Of a DNA stretch of 64,000 nucleotides, positions 33,926 through 44,162 are shown one piece after another; position 1 is the first letter of the stretch, and every line of letters starts with the position of its first letter. Source of the DNA: Eunapius fragilis (taxonomy: Eukaryota; Porifera; Demospongiae; Spongillida; Spongillidae); NCBI GenBank assembly GCA_963681505.1, contig OY811982.1:7443772-7507771 (forward strand). Reading direction: 5' to 3'. The position numbers were made by a program, and so were the translations under genes. The notes beneath the pieces were generated by a model. It was not told the origin of the DNA, did no database searches, and worked only from the letters and a program-made list of their open reading frames with translations.

Positions 33926-34464
33926 GTAGTAGTATCGTGAAGACTCGTTTTTATCTTTACAGAAATGGAAGTTTGGCCCAATGTATCGCACTCTTACTAT
34001 TTTAATGTTCTCGTGAGCATAAGTCTCGTGAGCATTCGACACATCAATATTTGATAACGCAAGGTATTTCATAATGACATACATTTATGAATATAATTAA
34101 TAATGCTGGATTGTTGTAATTGAATTATTTGTCTTGAATTTAGTTAATGGATGCTTAACGTTCTTTTCATGATACACGTATGTTATAATCAGACCGATTT
34201 TTTGCGAGTACTGAATGTGTTTGGAATTCAATTTGAAAAAATTCATTTTAGTTAATTGATTTGAATTAATTATTTCTTGTCTTGAAACATGATAAATCAC
34301 TTTAAAAGGTGACAAATTTATTGGTGAAACAGAATTCTCAAATCTCTATCACAACTTTACATATTCACTCATGTCCTCCATCTCTGGCATAGTAAAATGC
34401 ATAGTTAGCAAATAGCATACAAGTATGGAGTACACATGGATTCACTATATAACTTATACACTAC

Positions 34465-34878
34465 TTGTGTTGTCCAATACAGAGGCAGCATTGCCCTGCT
34501 GGAGTGCAATGGGCACTCTCTGGAGAAGGAACGAGAGGGACTGTTAGTCATGTGCAATGGCCTGATGATGTCTGCCATTAGCATCAGGGCCAAGGGTACC
34601 AGATGTCTCTATCGCAGCTGGGACAAAAAATGACAGAGTGTACTTCTCCCTCTCTCTGGCTTCAGCAGCTCTACCTTCCCCCATTGCATTGCATCAGGTG
34701 TGCATGAGGCTGCGAAGGTATTAACATAAGTAATGTCCCAAACAAGACACTGGCCAGACTTCCATGGTGCTATGGAACAACCGTCGGGTCGGTTACTATC
34801 TGATCTGCATTGGCCAGCGGGCTCAAGGGTTGATGGTACATTAACTGAAGCTGGTGACCCATGTATGATGGCATTCAT
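34465..34878 (-). mobile_element. Non-LTR retroelement fragment, C-terminal endonuclease-like part
   Basis: The minus frame 34609-34878 contains EPAGQCRSDSNRPDGCSIAP followed by WKSGQCLVWDIT. RPD followed about 14 residues later by D is the pattern of the restriction-like endonuclease of R2/NeSL-type non-LTR elements. The text resumes in another frame down to 34465 with FLLQRVPIALQQGNAASV, a tail I associate with the same family. It is truncated and shifted, a dead copy. The family assignment is from memory. Confidence 0.55.
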
Positions 34879-35214
34879 AGCAGCATACCGTGGAAAATGA
34901 CCTTGGCTTTTAGTACAGCTCAGCCCATGTGACCTCCACAGTGGTGACAGATGGGAAAGTAGTGTACCCAGGCAGATATCAACAGCTATCCTGGTTGTGT
35001 CTTCATCTATTCATAGGCCTGGGGAAGAAACAGGGAGGGCATGCATCCAGGCCCCAGGCTCCTTAGTGCTGAACCTGGCACGATACCTACAGAGGCACTC
35101 TGTATGAGCCAAAGAATATATAGTAACAAGTTATAAAAACATTTTTAATGAGAAAATTGAACCTTATACATGTACAAGCTAAGGCCTAGTCTAGAGTTTA
35201 CACCATCATGTAGT

Positions 35215-35313
35215 CTAAACAAGACTGATTAGTTCATTTTTTGTGTCAGTCCACCCAACACCCAGACGCATGGTTTCCTTTGGAGCCTTCTGGTGCCACT
35301 CTCCCCACGAACC
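35215..35313 (-). CDS. Sulfurtransferase last exon
   Basis: Acceptor 'tttgcatag' followed by GGT TCG TGG GGA GAG TGG, giving GSWGEWHQKAPKETMRLGV and a TAG at 35215-35217. It matches the conserved C-terminal GSWxEW of TST/MPST. Confidence 0.8.
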   Translation of the reverse strand, partial: GSWGEWHQKAPKETMRLGVGWTDTKNELISLV

Positions 35314-37507
35314 CTATGCAAATAAAAACAGGCTATTACAATTTGATTATAATGGAGTGTCAATGACTTTAACTACTATGGTACCAGCATTCATGCACAT
35401 TCATGCACATGTAGTGCAATGCATTAATACAATTCAACTACATTTGTGCAGTTTTTTTAATTACTTGCATCTCAAATGTATCCATACCAGTTTGCCTGTG
35501 AAGTTTGGCTACACCCCCCCTGCAAATGTGTTACAAATTATACCAAACTTTTCATTTCAAAATGTGGGCTTAAAGACAAAACAGCAAAATTTATGTTCTA
35601 CTATGTTAATCCATTTTAGCATTGCGGGTTGAAAAAAAAAATTGTGGTTAACAAGGAATTTGTGCATGACAAGAAAGAACTCCTGACAAAAAACAACAGA
35701 AGCCACATCAATAAAGAAGACGATATCTTCAAACTCTAATCTATATGCATGTGCCCAGAGATAATATATTCCCTTACGCATCTGCTAAATTTTAAATGGG
35801 ATGGCAAATATGAAAGCTAAGGTTATGAAAGTTCGTAATACATACCAAAAGTGCAGTTGATGTGTTTGTCATTAAACAAAGACAAAGTCAAATTTAAAGA
35901 GATGACAAGTCAAAAGTTGGTTCCACATATCAACCAGTTTATTTGCAGTGAACACTAACACGCCTTACATCATACAATGGCACTTGTTTGCCAAGTAAGT
36001 GAGCCCCAAGGACCAAGACGGAAGCACGCATTCCAATGGAGCACATGGCTACTGCAGGCTGGTCAAGGTTAACTCCATATTTCTGAAAGGCTAAAAAAAT
36101 GATTTGATATAAGCTGTTTGAACATTAATGCCTGCTTAACTCATCAATATGATATACATGTAGTTCATGCACGACACACTAGCATATTCCATATGAATGA
36201 AATGGCCACTTTCATTGCAATCAGCCTTTAGTGAAATTTAAAAAAAAAGTAATGGAACTACTCAGTCATGCTTAAAACATCTGACAACGGAGCTGCTGAG
36301 ACAGCACCCATGTTCAACACCTGGAACACAATTTGATACATATTTAGTCACGTTAGGATTCATGCAATCAAAGCTCTGTAAGAGCTATGAAACAATGATT
36401 GCAGTTGTATTTTGAAGGAACGTTCGCTGTAATAATACATGCACAATGCAAGCAATGATCCTCTGTGATACCTAAGGTTGCATGTCAAGGAACATCTTGC
36501 AATTTCAATAATGAATGGCATTTTCAATAATGAATGGCAACTTAACATTTGAAGTCACTAACACCTGAATTTACCAGGCACACATACTGTCTTTGATGGC
36601 TTCTTTGCTAATAAACTGCATGGTGGTTGGATCAAGCAAATCTGTGGAGGGAACATTAGTCGACCCAATGATGTGTCCTCTGAGCCAAGCCGGAATGACT
36701 TCAGGTTCTGTGCCATTAAACCGTCCTTTGGATCTTGCATCTATAACCTGATGAATGAGATAGGTGAAGATATGGGTGTATAGAATACTTAATTAAGGTA
36801 GATCAAATTCGGCATAAGACAAATGTGGTAGGTCTATCACATACACCTGACACATGTGCATGTAACTGAATGATGATATCGATTATATAAGACAATTGTT
36901 TAGCAAAAATGGTATGTCTATATTTCACTATGCACATATGTACTTGTACTAAAGTTCTACATCATGCTCAGTTAAAAATTTCAGGTAGGAAACACACACA
37001 TAGCCTACCGAGTGATCCTTTGATGTGAAGTTATCCAACATAGCCTCCATGCTATACACTGCAACTGGGTTGTAACATGCTTTGAAATTACTTGGAGAAA
37101 CAGGTGTGATGTCAGAAACAGTAGGATATCCAGACGCAATCCACTTGGGCAAACCCCCATCCAAAACAGACACCTTCTCATGGCCAAATACCTGACAGGT
37201 AATGAGCACAGGTGTACATGAACATTCACTGTCTTGCAACTTGGCGTAAAGATAGATATGCATAGAGGCTGTGTATGAACAACTTATACGAAACATGAGC
37301 CAGGCTCTTGGTGCAGACAGCGTACCAGTATCAGAAGCGTTGTCATACACAATCACATGATCCATATTGGAGATTCCAAGCTGTTCAAAATGAATACACA
37401 GCAGTAGTTGTCAGCAGTTCCATGATTAAATATGGAATATGATGTAACAACAGAAGTAATGTACCTTTATAACATCAGTTATGGCTGTTATGACACACAT
37501 ACAATAT

Positions 37508-37551
<44 letters not shown>

Positions 37552-38380
37552 CATGATGCATGGGCAAGTCTGAACTAACCTGGCCAATTTGCTGCTCAAA
37601 TTGATCCGGACCAGGAAGCATAAGGGGCAGCGGATTCGATTGGTCCCTAATAGCATCAAGATCGGCAAAAACAGCACCTACTATATACCGCTGTTTAAGC
37701 TCCGCCTGAGCTTTTTGTTTGGGCGGCCATGGAGCTGTGTGTGTGCGTGTGTGTGTGTGTATGTGTGTGTGTGTGTGTGTGTGCGTGCGTGCGTGCATGC
37801 GTGCGTGTGTGTGTTTGTGTGTGTGTGTGTGCAGCGGCGGCGGAAGGTATATAAGATTGGGGGAGCTCTAAAAGTGGGGATAATTAAATTCATGAATTCA
37901 AAGAGAGCACAGTATTCCTTTTGTCCGCCGGGGGCGGGAGGAGTAAGAACTCCCCAACTGCAACCCATTACAATCTATCTGTACTGTTAGCATTTGGCAT
38001 ACAGCTAACAATCGGGACAGCCTTCGCTTCACACTGCCAAGCACGCTCATGGGGGGGGGGGGGGGGGGGAATGTGCCCTCCCGCGCGAATTGTGGAAGCT
38101 TTCGATGCCCTAATTATTTTACGCTCATACGAATAGCTCTATGAATATATTATTAGTTGAAAGGGGGCCCCCCTTTTCCCCCATCGAGCGGTCGCCTACG
38201 GTGACTTTTCTTATATAAATGCGCGGGCACAGGTGAACGGTAATGGTATACGCGAGCGATCTCGCGGGCAAGGAATAACAGTTGTACTATACCAGTTATT
38301 GTTTAGGAGGGGCTGAGCCCCCCCTATGTCATTATTGGGGGGGCTCGAGACCCTCCACCCCCCCCCCTTCCGCCGCCACT

Positions 38381-38447
<67 letters not shown>

Positions 38448-40241
38448 ATGCAGGGGCCGTTCATAAATTACGTCACGCAGAAGGGGGGAGGGGTATCAGC
38501 CAGTGTGACGATGTATACATTAAGCATACATCAGTATGGGATAATGCATGACGGGAGGGGGGGGGGGGGGGGGGGGGAGGGTCAAATTCCGCCATTTTTG
38601 CGTGACGTCATTTGTGGACGGCCCCGCATGTATATGAGCATGAGGTCGATGGCGGGAATGGTGGGGGGAGGAGGGATACGAATTCGCGAATACATGACAC
38701 ACACATCGCAACGTTAACTGAAATGGGCTTCGCGTTTTGGCAGATGTTAGAGTATTATGCCTATACATGCAGTGCCCGATAATTTCTCGATTATAAATAA
38801 GGCATAATTATGTAATTTCACCTACATGTACGTTATCAATACATTAACGACGTTCATATTTCCCTACCAGAAATACCTTTAAGATCTTATGAAGAATTTT
38901 ATAAGAAGTTCAATTCTTATAAGAAAACGTATAAGAAAGAGTAAGCGACTAAGACTCTAAAGCCTTATACGAACCTCTAAGAACAATAAGAGAAATCTTA
39001 CAGTGCAAGACCCTTACAAGAATCCTTCGGTTCTATACTCTTACAAGAATCCTTCAGTTCAATTCTTATAAGATTTCAGTTTTGTTTACGAGAAATGTTA
39101 CAAGACTCTTACAAGAACCCCACAGTGTCTATTCCTATAAGATTACAGCTTTGTTCTGACGAAAAATCTTACAAGAATCGTATAAGAACTAAACTGGAAA
39201 CTTATAAGAATAGACAGTAACGACCATTTGATAGAAGCTCTTTGGAGTTAACGGAAAATGAAAAAATTTGAAAAAGTCCAGAAGGTGATTTTGCTGGACA
39301 CTGGCCCATATCTTGTATATTTATCGCGATATTTTTTGGCCATATCGCGATACAAACGTGCATGGAATATACAGACCCGGACCATCGAAACAAAAACGGC
39401 TCGTGTTTAAACATGTAACCATGAATGCTTATATAATAAGAGTACATGAGCTTTTTTAATTGAGGGGGGGGGGGGGGGGGGGGGGGGGGGGAGGGGGGGC
39501 CTACAGTACTTGTATAGTGGCAAATTAAAATTAACACGACCCCCACTTTGCATTATACCACTGAAGATGCATTTACCCACCCGTTCTGTTAAGTGGCCCA
39601 ACGCCCCCCCTGTCCTAAAGCATGACAGGACGGTTTATGTTGCAATTGGTTCTTTTGTCGCAAACACAACAACGCAGCCTCAGTTATGAAAATTGCTCGA
39701 TTTACTCGATGAATATACTTTTAAAATACCATGATACAGTAATAGCGATGTTTTACTCATATCGTGATATAGACGACATCGGCAAAAGACCATATCGCGG
39801 CACCACTGTACCCGACCTTCCGCCAAACGCTAAGGCCGGGCTACGCCCAATGCAACTACAGCTACCCCATATCACATACCATACACAACTTTTATTCCTT
39901 TGGTTCCTGCATCCAGTTGAACTTTAAGCCATTCACACGAAACGATTGCTGAAACCGTATCTGCCATTACACACCCGGCTTGGAGCAGTGGAATCTACTA
40001 AACAGCTCGTAACATAGGAAAATAACATTCACTGCATTTATACCACATTTCAACTGATAATTCAACGCGGAGAGATGACAAAGTATTAAACAAACTGCTG
40101 TGTAAACCATTATATTAGTAACTCATTTTCCCGTTACCTACGCCCTCTGTTTTACAAAACTTAAGGGTCTGGTTTCTTACCGTAATTTCGATTTTCTAAC
40201 TTCTTGACCACCGATCCGGCTTTGCAACACATACATGACAT
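35215..40241 (-). CDS. Thiosulfate / 3-mercaptopyruvate sulfurtransferase-like gene (multi-exon)
   Basis: Minus-strand exons at about 40241-40181 (tentative first), 37734-37580, 37380-37290, 37191-37009, 36747-36588, 36320-36262, 36082-35969 and 35313-35215 read through a two-domain rhodanese: RYIVGAVFADLDAI, LGISNMDHVIVYDN, SAPRAWLMF, VFGHEKVSVLDGGLPKW, VIDARSKGRFNGTEPE, GHIIGSTNVPSTDLLD, VNLDQPAVAMCSIGMRAS, LLGKQVPLYD and GSWGEW. The family moves sulfur from thiosulfate or 3-mercaptopyruvate via a persulfide on the Cys of the C-terminal domain (here C in CSIGMRA). Human TST reads CRKGVTA and MPST CGSGVTA, so the loop here is unusual. The junction 37290/37191 is off phase by one base and exon 36320-36262 gives either a stop or a shift, so small errors or decay are possible. 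The usual N-terminal strand before PWPPK was not found. Confidence 0.85.
35969..36082 (-). CDS. Sulfurtransferase exon with catalytic loop
   Basis: A 38-codon exon (KYGVNLDQPAVAMC...PLYD) with acceptor 'cctttcag' and donor GAT|GTAAGG. It joins in phase to the last exon, restoring the family signature LYD-GSWGEW. The active-site Cys lies in CSIGMRA. Confidence 0.85.
36588..36747 (-). CDS. Sulfurtransferase exon, start of second rhodanese domain
   Basis: VIDARSKGRFNGTEPE...GHIIGSTNVPSTDLLD...AIKD. Acceptor 'cattcatcag', donor GACA|GTATGT. It starts in phase 0, matching the preceding exon end at 37009. Confidence 0.85.
37009..37191 (-). CDS. Sulfurtransferase exon, first rhodanese domain end
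   Basis: VFGHEKVSVLDGGLPKWIAS through TSKDHS, 61 codons. Acceptor 'ttacctgtcag', donor TCG|GTAGGC. The upstream junction is one base out of phase. Confidence 0.85.
37290..37380 (-). CDS. Sulfurtransferase exon with VYDN and PRAWLMF
   Basis: Acceptor 'attttgaacag' then LGISNMDHVIVYDNASDTGT and SAPRAWLMF. Donor TTTC|GTATAAG. Confidence 0.85.
37580..37734 (-). CDS. Sulfurtransferase exon, N-terminal rhodanese core
   Basis: PWPPKQKAQAELKQRYIVGA...MLPGPDQFEQQIGQ, acceptor inside a CA run ('cacacacag') and donor CAG|GTTAGT. The acceptor next to a CA/TG repeat and MITE is notable. Confidence 0.8.
37737..37831. repeat. TG-rich microsatellite left of the MITE
   Basis: Interrupted (TG)n with GCGTGC variants. 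It appears to be the left part of one tract split by the MITE; the right part is 38382-38444. Confidence 0.9.
37832..38381. mobile_element. hAT-like MITE inserted in a TG microsatellite
   Basis: The ends are CAGCGGCGGCGGAAGG and, inverted, CAGTGGCGGCGGAAGG (15 of 16). It is non-coding inside and flanked on both sides by TG repeats, so an 8-base TG target duplication is compatible but cannot be proven. CAG-start ends with 8-base duplications are typical of hAT elements. Confidence 0.65.
38382..38444. repeat. (TG)n microsatellite right of the MITE
   Basis: About 31 clean TG units. Confidence 0.95.
38453..38625. mobile_element. Second MITE (GGGGCCGT ends)
   Basis: Terminal inverted repeats of about 27 bases with three mismatches (GGGGCCGTTCATAAATTACG left, GGGGCCGTCCACAAATGACG right, as read inward). 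GCA flanks both ends (38450-38452 and 38626-38628), a possible 3-base target duplication. It contains a long poly-G run. Superfamily not assigned. Confidence 0.65.
38875..39220. repeat. Block of TTATAAGA / TTACAAGA motifs
   Basis: About 350 bases contain some twenty occurrences of (T/C)TTA(T/C)AAGA or close variants in both orientations, at irregular spacing, with a looser repeat of 'cttacaagaatccttc' and 'cagttttgtt'. It is not a simple tandem array and not coding. Confidence 0.6.
39226..39312. mobile_element. End fragment of the 9232-type MITE
   Basis: About 85 bases matching 9232-9340 in inverted orientation (AACTCCAAAGAGCTTCT, TGTCCAGCAAAATCAC and flanking text). The partner end is missing, so this is a truncated copy. 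Confidence 0.6.
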
Positions 40242-40300
40242 ATGTCTTGTTTTTTATAGCACTGTGACGCTACCTCAACACCGGAAATTTCGAGTTCGGA
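40181..40300 (-). promoter_or_regulatory. Putative promoter and first exon of the sulfurtransferase gene
   Basis: A minus-strand CTATAAAAAAC box (about 40249-40259) lies just before ATG codons at 40241 and 40232. The short exon ends ACG|GTAAGA at 40181 in phase 1, which fits the exon at 37734. Protein text MSCMCCKAGSVVKKLENRNY is not conserved, so the link is tentative. Confidence 0.4.
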
Positions 40301-40626
40301 TAACAAAAACTTTAGTAGTACGCCGAACATGACCAATAGGTACAAGGTTTGTGAAGTTCTCCTTCAGCGCATGCGCAGTTACCCGTTACGCTGCAGCTGG
40401 GCGCAGGTTCGTTTGCACCGCCTCCTCACTTAATCGTTCCGCGTGGGTGATGTGTCTTACGCAACCCTAGCGCGAGGGCGTGCCCCAGGATCCCTGACCG
40501 CTCAAGTCTACATTTCTTGATGGGTATAAACCCAGCCGAAGCCTCTCGCGTGCTTCGCTGTTAAACATTATATGGTCGACCTGAACCAAGTATGCCCAAT
40601 AACGGGCGAGTTCACATGTAACAGCC

Positions 40627-40716
40627 ATGGCCCGTCTCTCGACTAAAAACGAGTCTAGGGAGAGAGTACTATATGCCCCAGTTAGTGATCGCATCGAAAG
40701 TTATTGTACAACAAAG
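40627..40716 (+). CDS. First exon of an unrecognised plus-strand gene
   Basis: ATG at 40627 in a good context (GCCATGG) opens 30 codons, MARLSTKNESRERVLYAPVS then DRIESYCTTK, ending at a strong donor AAG|GTACGT. It lies in a CpG-bearing stretch, about 390 bases from the start of the sulfurtransferase gene on the other strand, suggesting a shared two-way promoter. Later exons were not identified; the membrane exon at 43736-44162 is a candidate. No family recognised. Confidence 0.45.
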
Positions 40717-40722
40717 GTACGT

Positions 40723-40723
<1 letters not shown>

Positions 40724-40783
<60 letters not shown>
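40724..40783. repeat. (TG)n microsatellite
   Basis: About 30 TG units immediately inside the intron after the exon ending at 40716. Confidence 0.95.
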
Positions 40784-40788
<5 letters not shown>

Positions 40789-40853
40789 CGTTGCATGCAA
40801 TCGCGGAAAGCAGATGTACATGTAGAACTGAATCTTTAAAATCTACTAATAAA

Positions 40854-40903
<50 letters not shown>

Positions 40904-41514
40904 ACACACACATGCACACACACCTAGAGCTGCCAAGGTCTGGGGGGTCAGATGCTGGAGCTGCCAAAGTCTGGGGGGGGGGGGGGGGGTCAGATGCTGG
41001 AGGTTGAATACAAGACCCTCAAATTCAAATTCCATGGAACCAAACAAATCAACACTATTAGTAATACATGCTCGTACCCGTTCCTAACCCAGTGCCCAGA
41101 TACACATACTGTACGCGCATGCATGTAAACAAATGCTGGAGATTCTAGCAAGTGTGCGTGTGAGCTGAAGAATCAGAGCAAATGCATGTGTCTCCAGCCT
41201 AATGCGTGAGACTTGGCAGCTCTGCACACCTGCACTGTTCAGTTCACACACACACACACGCACACACCACACAATCTATTCAGCCCGTACACACCCACGC
41301 ACTGTTGAGCCAAACACTCACTATTCAATCCACACACACCACACCATACAACCCACTGTTCAGTCCTGACCACACACACACCATCCACAGACTTCACTGC
41401 ACACATGCACCCATCCACATACACAGTTCAGTCCACACATACATGCAACCATCTATACACTATGCACACACAATTCAGTTCACACATTGTTCAGGTGTAG
41501 CATGTAGGTATGTT

Positions 41515-41870
41515 CCTGGTGAGTAGGTGGGACTCTGATGTGTAGGTGTGTCCCTGTGTGTAGATGTGCCCTTTGGTGTGTAGGTGGTGTGTCTCTGGTA
41601 TGTAGGCGTGTGTCCCTGTGTACTTGGCATGTAGGTGGGTCCCTGTATGTGGGTGTGTCCCTGGTCCCTGGTGTGTAGGTGTGTCCCTGTGTTAAGGTGT
41701 GCCCTTGTTGTGTAGGTGGTGTATCTCAGTGTCCCTGTGTGTAGGTATGCTCCTATGTCTCTAGTATGCATGCATGTAGGAGGGTCCCTATGTGTGGGTG
41801 TATCCCTGGTGTGTAGGTATATCGCTATGTTCCTGCATGTAGGTATGTGTCTAGTATGCATGTGTGTGCA
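41515..41870. repeat. Degenerate TGTAGGTGTGTCCCTG minisatellite
   Basis: Imperfect tandem of about 19-24 bases; the same family continues in cleaner form at 42650-42985. Confidence 0.8.
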
Positions 41871-42141
41871 TGTGTACATGTGTGCGTAGACTATGGTGAG
41901 TGTATTGAAAAGTGGTGGACTTCACAGTGCATTTGTGTAGTGCGTGGACTGATCATGAAAAGTGTTTTGTGTTGTGCATGTATGTGTCTAAGGAGGATTG
42001 AACAATGTGCATGTTAGTTGGAATAAAAACTGTGCGCTGTTGTGTGTGCAGTGCATGTGTGGACTGAACAGTGTGTGTTTAGTGTGGGATGGGTACACGT
42101 GTGCAGTGAAGTGTGCGTGCCTGATGAGGACTGAACATGTA

Positions 42142-42180
<39 letters not shown>

Positions 42181-42649
42181 CTAAAATGGTGTGGTTAATG
42201 TGGAATGAACAGTGTGTGTGTGGTGTGTGTGGACTGAAATGTTTGTGTGGTGTGTGTACTGAACATTGTGTGTGTGTGTTTGTGTGTGGACTTAACAGTG
42301 TATGTGGTTCTAATTTTGCGTACGGTGAAGCCAAGGACAAGTAGGAATCTTAATAAGTACTAACCTTTGTTGTAGTTGTAAAGAACTTTCCACGTGACCA
42401 CAGAAAGCAGACATAGAACTGAATCTTTAATCTTTGAATTTTGATGACATACTAATGTTTCTATCAATCTTCCAGGTTGAGCCGACTATACAGCTCTGAT
42501 AGCACAGCTGTCTTTGTTTTGCCCTGTATTTACATGCATGGCAAGATGGGAGGCGGGTATTATAACATGGCTTTCTTTTCCCCAAGCACCAAGCGACCAC
42601 TAGTGGTATAAAGCACACTACACACTCTATTCAATTCACACACATTGTT

Positions 42650-42985
42650 TAGGTGTGGTGTGTTGGTGTGTCCCTGGTGTGTAGGTGTGGCCCTGGTGTG
42701 TAGGTGTGGCCCTGGTGTGTAGGTGTGTCCTTAGTGTGTAGGTGTGGTGTGTTGGTGTGGCCCTGGTGTGTAGGTGTGTCCCTGGTGTGTAGGTGTGTCC
42801 TGGTGTGTAGGTGTGGCCCTGGTATGTAGGTGTGGCCCTGGTGTGTAGGTGTGTCCTTAGTGTGTAGGTGTGGCCCTGGTATGTAGGTGTGGCCCTGGTG
42901 TCTAGGTGTGTCCTTAGTGTGTAGGTGTGGCCCTGGTGTCTAGGCGTGCCCCTTGTGTGTAGGTGTATTCCTGTATGTAGGTGTT
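42650..42985. repeat. About 20-base minisatellite (GTGTAGGTGTGGCCCTGGT)n
   Basis: About 16 units with 'gtcc'/'gccc' and 'ttag'/'tggt' variants. Confidence 0.9.
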
Positions 42986-43074
42986 CCCATGGCCACACCC
43001 CTCTGGGTTAGGTACCACCCCAAGGTAGGCCCATCACTGGTTTGTATGTGGGCATGGTTGTAGAGGGTTGGGAA

Positions 43075-43415
43075 AAGGAGTGACTGGTGGTGAGGGAGAG
43101 GAGTGTTTGTGGAGGGTGAGGGAGAGGAGTGACTGGTGGTGAGAGTGAGGAGTGGCTGTGTAGGGTGGGAAGAGGAGTGACTGGAGGGTGAGGAAGAGGT
43201 GTGACTGGTGGTGAGGGAGAGGAGTGACCAGTGGTGAGAGAGAGGAGTGACTGTGAAGGGTGAGGGAGAGGAGTGACTGGAGGGTGAAGGGGAGGGGTGA
43301 CTGGAGGGTGAGGGAGAGTAGTGACTAGTGGTGAGGGAGAGGAGTGGCTGTGGAAGGTGAGGGTGAGGGAGAGGAGTGACTGGAGGGTGAGGGAGAGGGG
43401 TGACTGGTGGAGTAC
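43075..43415. repeat. Purine-rich minisatellite (GGTGAGGGAGAGGAGTGACT)n
   Basis: About 14 irregular units on a G/A-rich strand. It gives the spurious minus frame at 42940-43503. Confidence 0.85.
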
Positions 43416-43735
43416 TGTATAGAGTGTTGTGTTTAAATATGTGTGTAAGTATTTGTGATGCTAGAAGAACAAGAATACAGTAGTCTGAAACTACAGTGTA
43501 CATGTATATTTGTTATTCTTAGTATGAATTTAACATTGCATTTAACATCGCATTGGTGACCTATGGGTCTGTGGTATGACTATTGTCATGTTGGCTTTGT
43601 GTTGTTATTAAATGAAGCATTATGTATAATCACCCTACTTCTGATCATCCCATCCATCCTCCCCTCCCCTAATCTTCCTTCTCCTCTCTCTCCCTCCCTC
43701 TTTGCCACACCCCTCTCGATCCCCTCCTTCAACAG

Positions 43736-44162
43736 GCATCATGATGTATCCAAGCTGCTCAGAAGGGCCAGTCCTAACTACCTCTGCTAATCTCCATGGT
43801 TTTCCTGGCTCCTCCCCTTCCTGCTTCCAGGCTCCTCCCTCCTTGCGGCCATGCTCTTGTTCTGTCACCTCTACGCTCCAATCGGCTTTGTGCTGGCTCT
43901 GATCATTGCATACTTTGGCTTCTTTGGACCCATGGCCGCCCACAGGATCAGCCATGACTCCAACTGGCCAAGCCCCGCCCTCTTTGGTGCCTACATATCT
44001 GGAGTCACCCACACACTGGTGTGCTTCCTTGCTGTGGTCTATCCTCATATCCTTCAGGCATCATTATTCGTCTATTTACCAAGTGCACAAATGGATGTCA
44101 GCATTTCCCTCCCCTACGATCCATGCATGGCCTGCTCCTCTCATCCATACACAGTGGCGTAG
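43736..44162 (+). CDS. Candidate exon of a multi-pass membrane protein
   Basis: A pyrimidine-rich acceptor (...CCTTCAACAG) ends at 43735. The frame open from 43791 to 44162 encodes three hydrophobic stretches (SWLLPFLLPGSSLLAAMLLF, IGFVLALIIAYFGFFGPMAA, ALFGAYISGVTHTLVCFLAV). The same frame before it (DVSKLLRRASPNYLC) ends at one TAA (43788-43790), and a second acceptor 'cttcctgcttccag' ends at 43830. No family recognised. It may be the remnant of a channel or carrier exon. Confidence 0.35.

Larger units (their letters stand above)
31183..34404. other. Gene-poor region after the OAS-like gene
   Basis: No domain is recognised here. Contents are a CA tract near 31575, a CT-rich 20-base minisatellite (32107-32400), a possible GATA palindrome at 33902-33925 and AT-rich DNA at 34080-34330. 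Frames at 33428-33709 (both strands) lie in slightly CpG-richer sequence but show no family match. Confidence 0.45.
38626..40180. other. First intron of the sulfurtransferase gene, left part
   Basis: No exon recognised. It holds the TTATAAGA-rich block (38875-39220), a MITE end (39226-39312), a TATCGCGATAT hairpin (39319-39352), a long poly-G run (39464-39497) and AT-rich DNA. Confidence 0.5.
40717..43735. other. Microsatellite and minisatellite region
   Basis: Holds TG (40724-40783), CA (40858-40900) and TG (42141-42176) runs, a poly-G run near 40975, degenerate CA-rich DNA (41240-41500), GTAGGTGTGTCCCTGGTGT-type minisatellites (41515-41870 and 42650-42985) and a purine-rich GGTGAGGGAGAGGAGTGACT array (43075-43415). 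Frames across these are low complexity. No exon recognised. Confidence 0.6.

Noticed and set aside
41206-42340. His/Thr-rich frames on both strands
   Set aside because: They are translations of degenerate CA/TG and minisatellite DNA.
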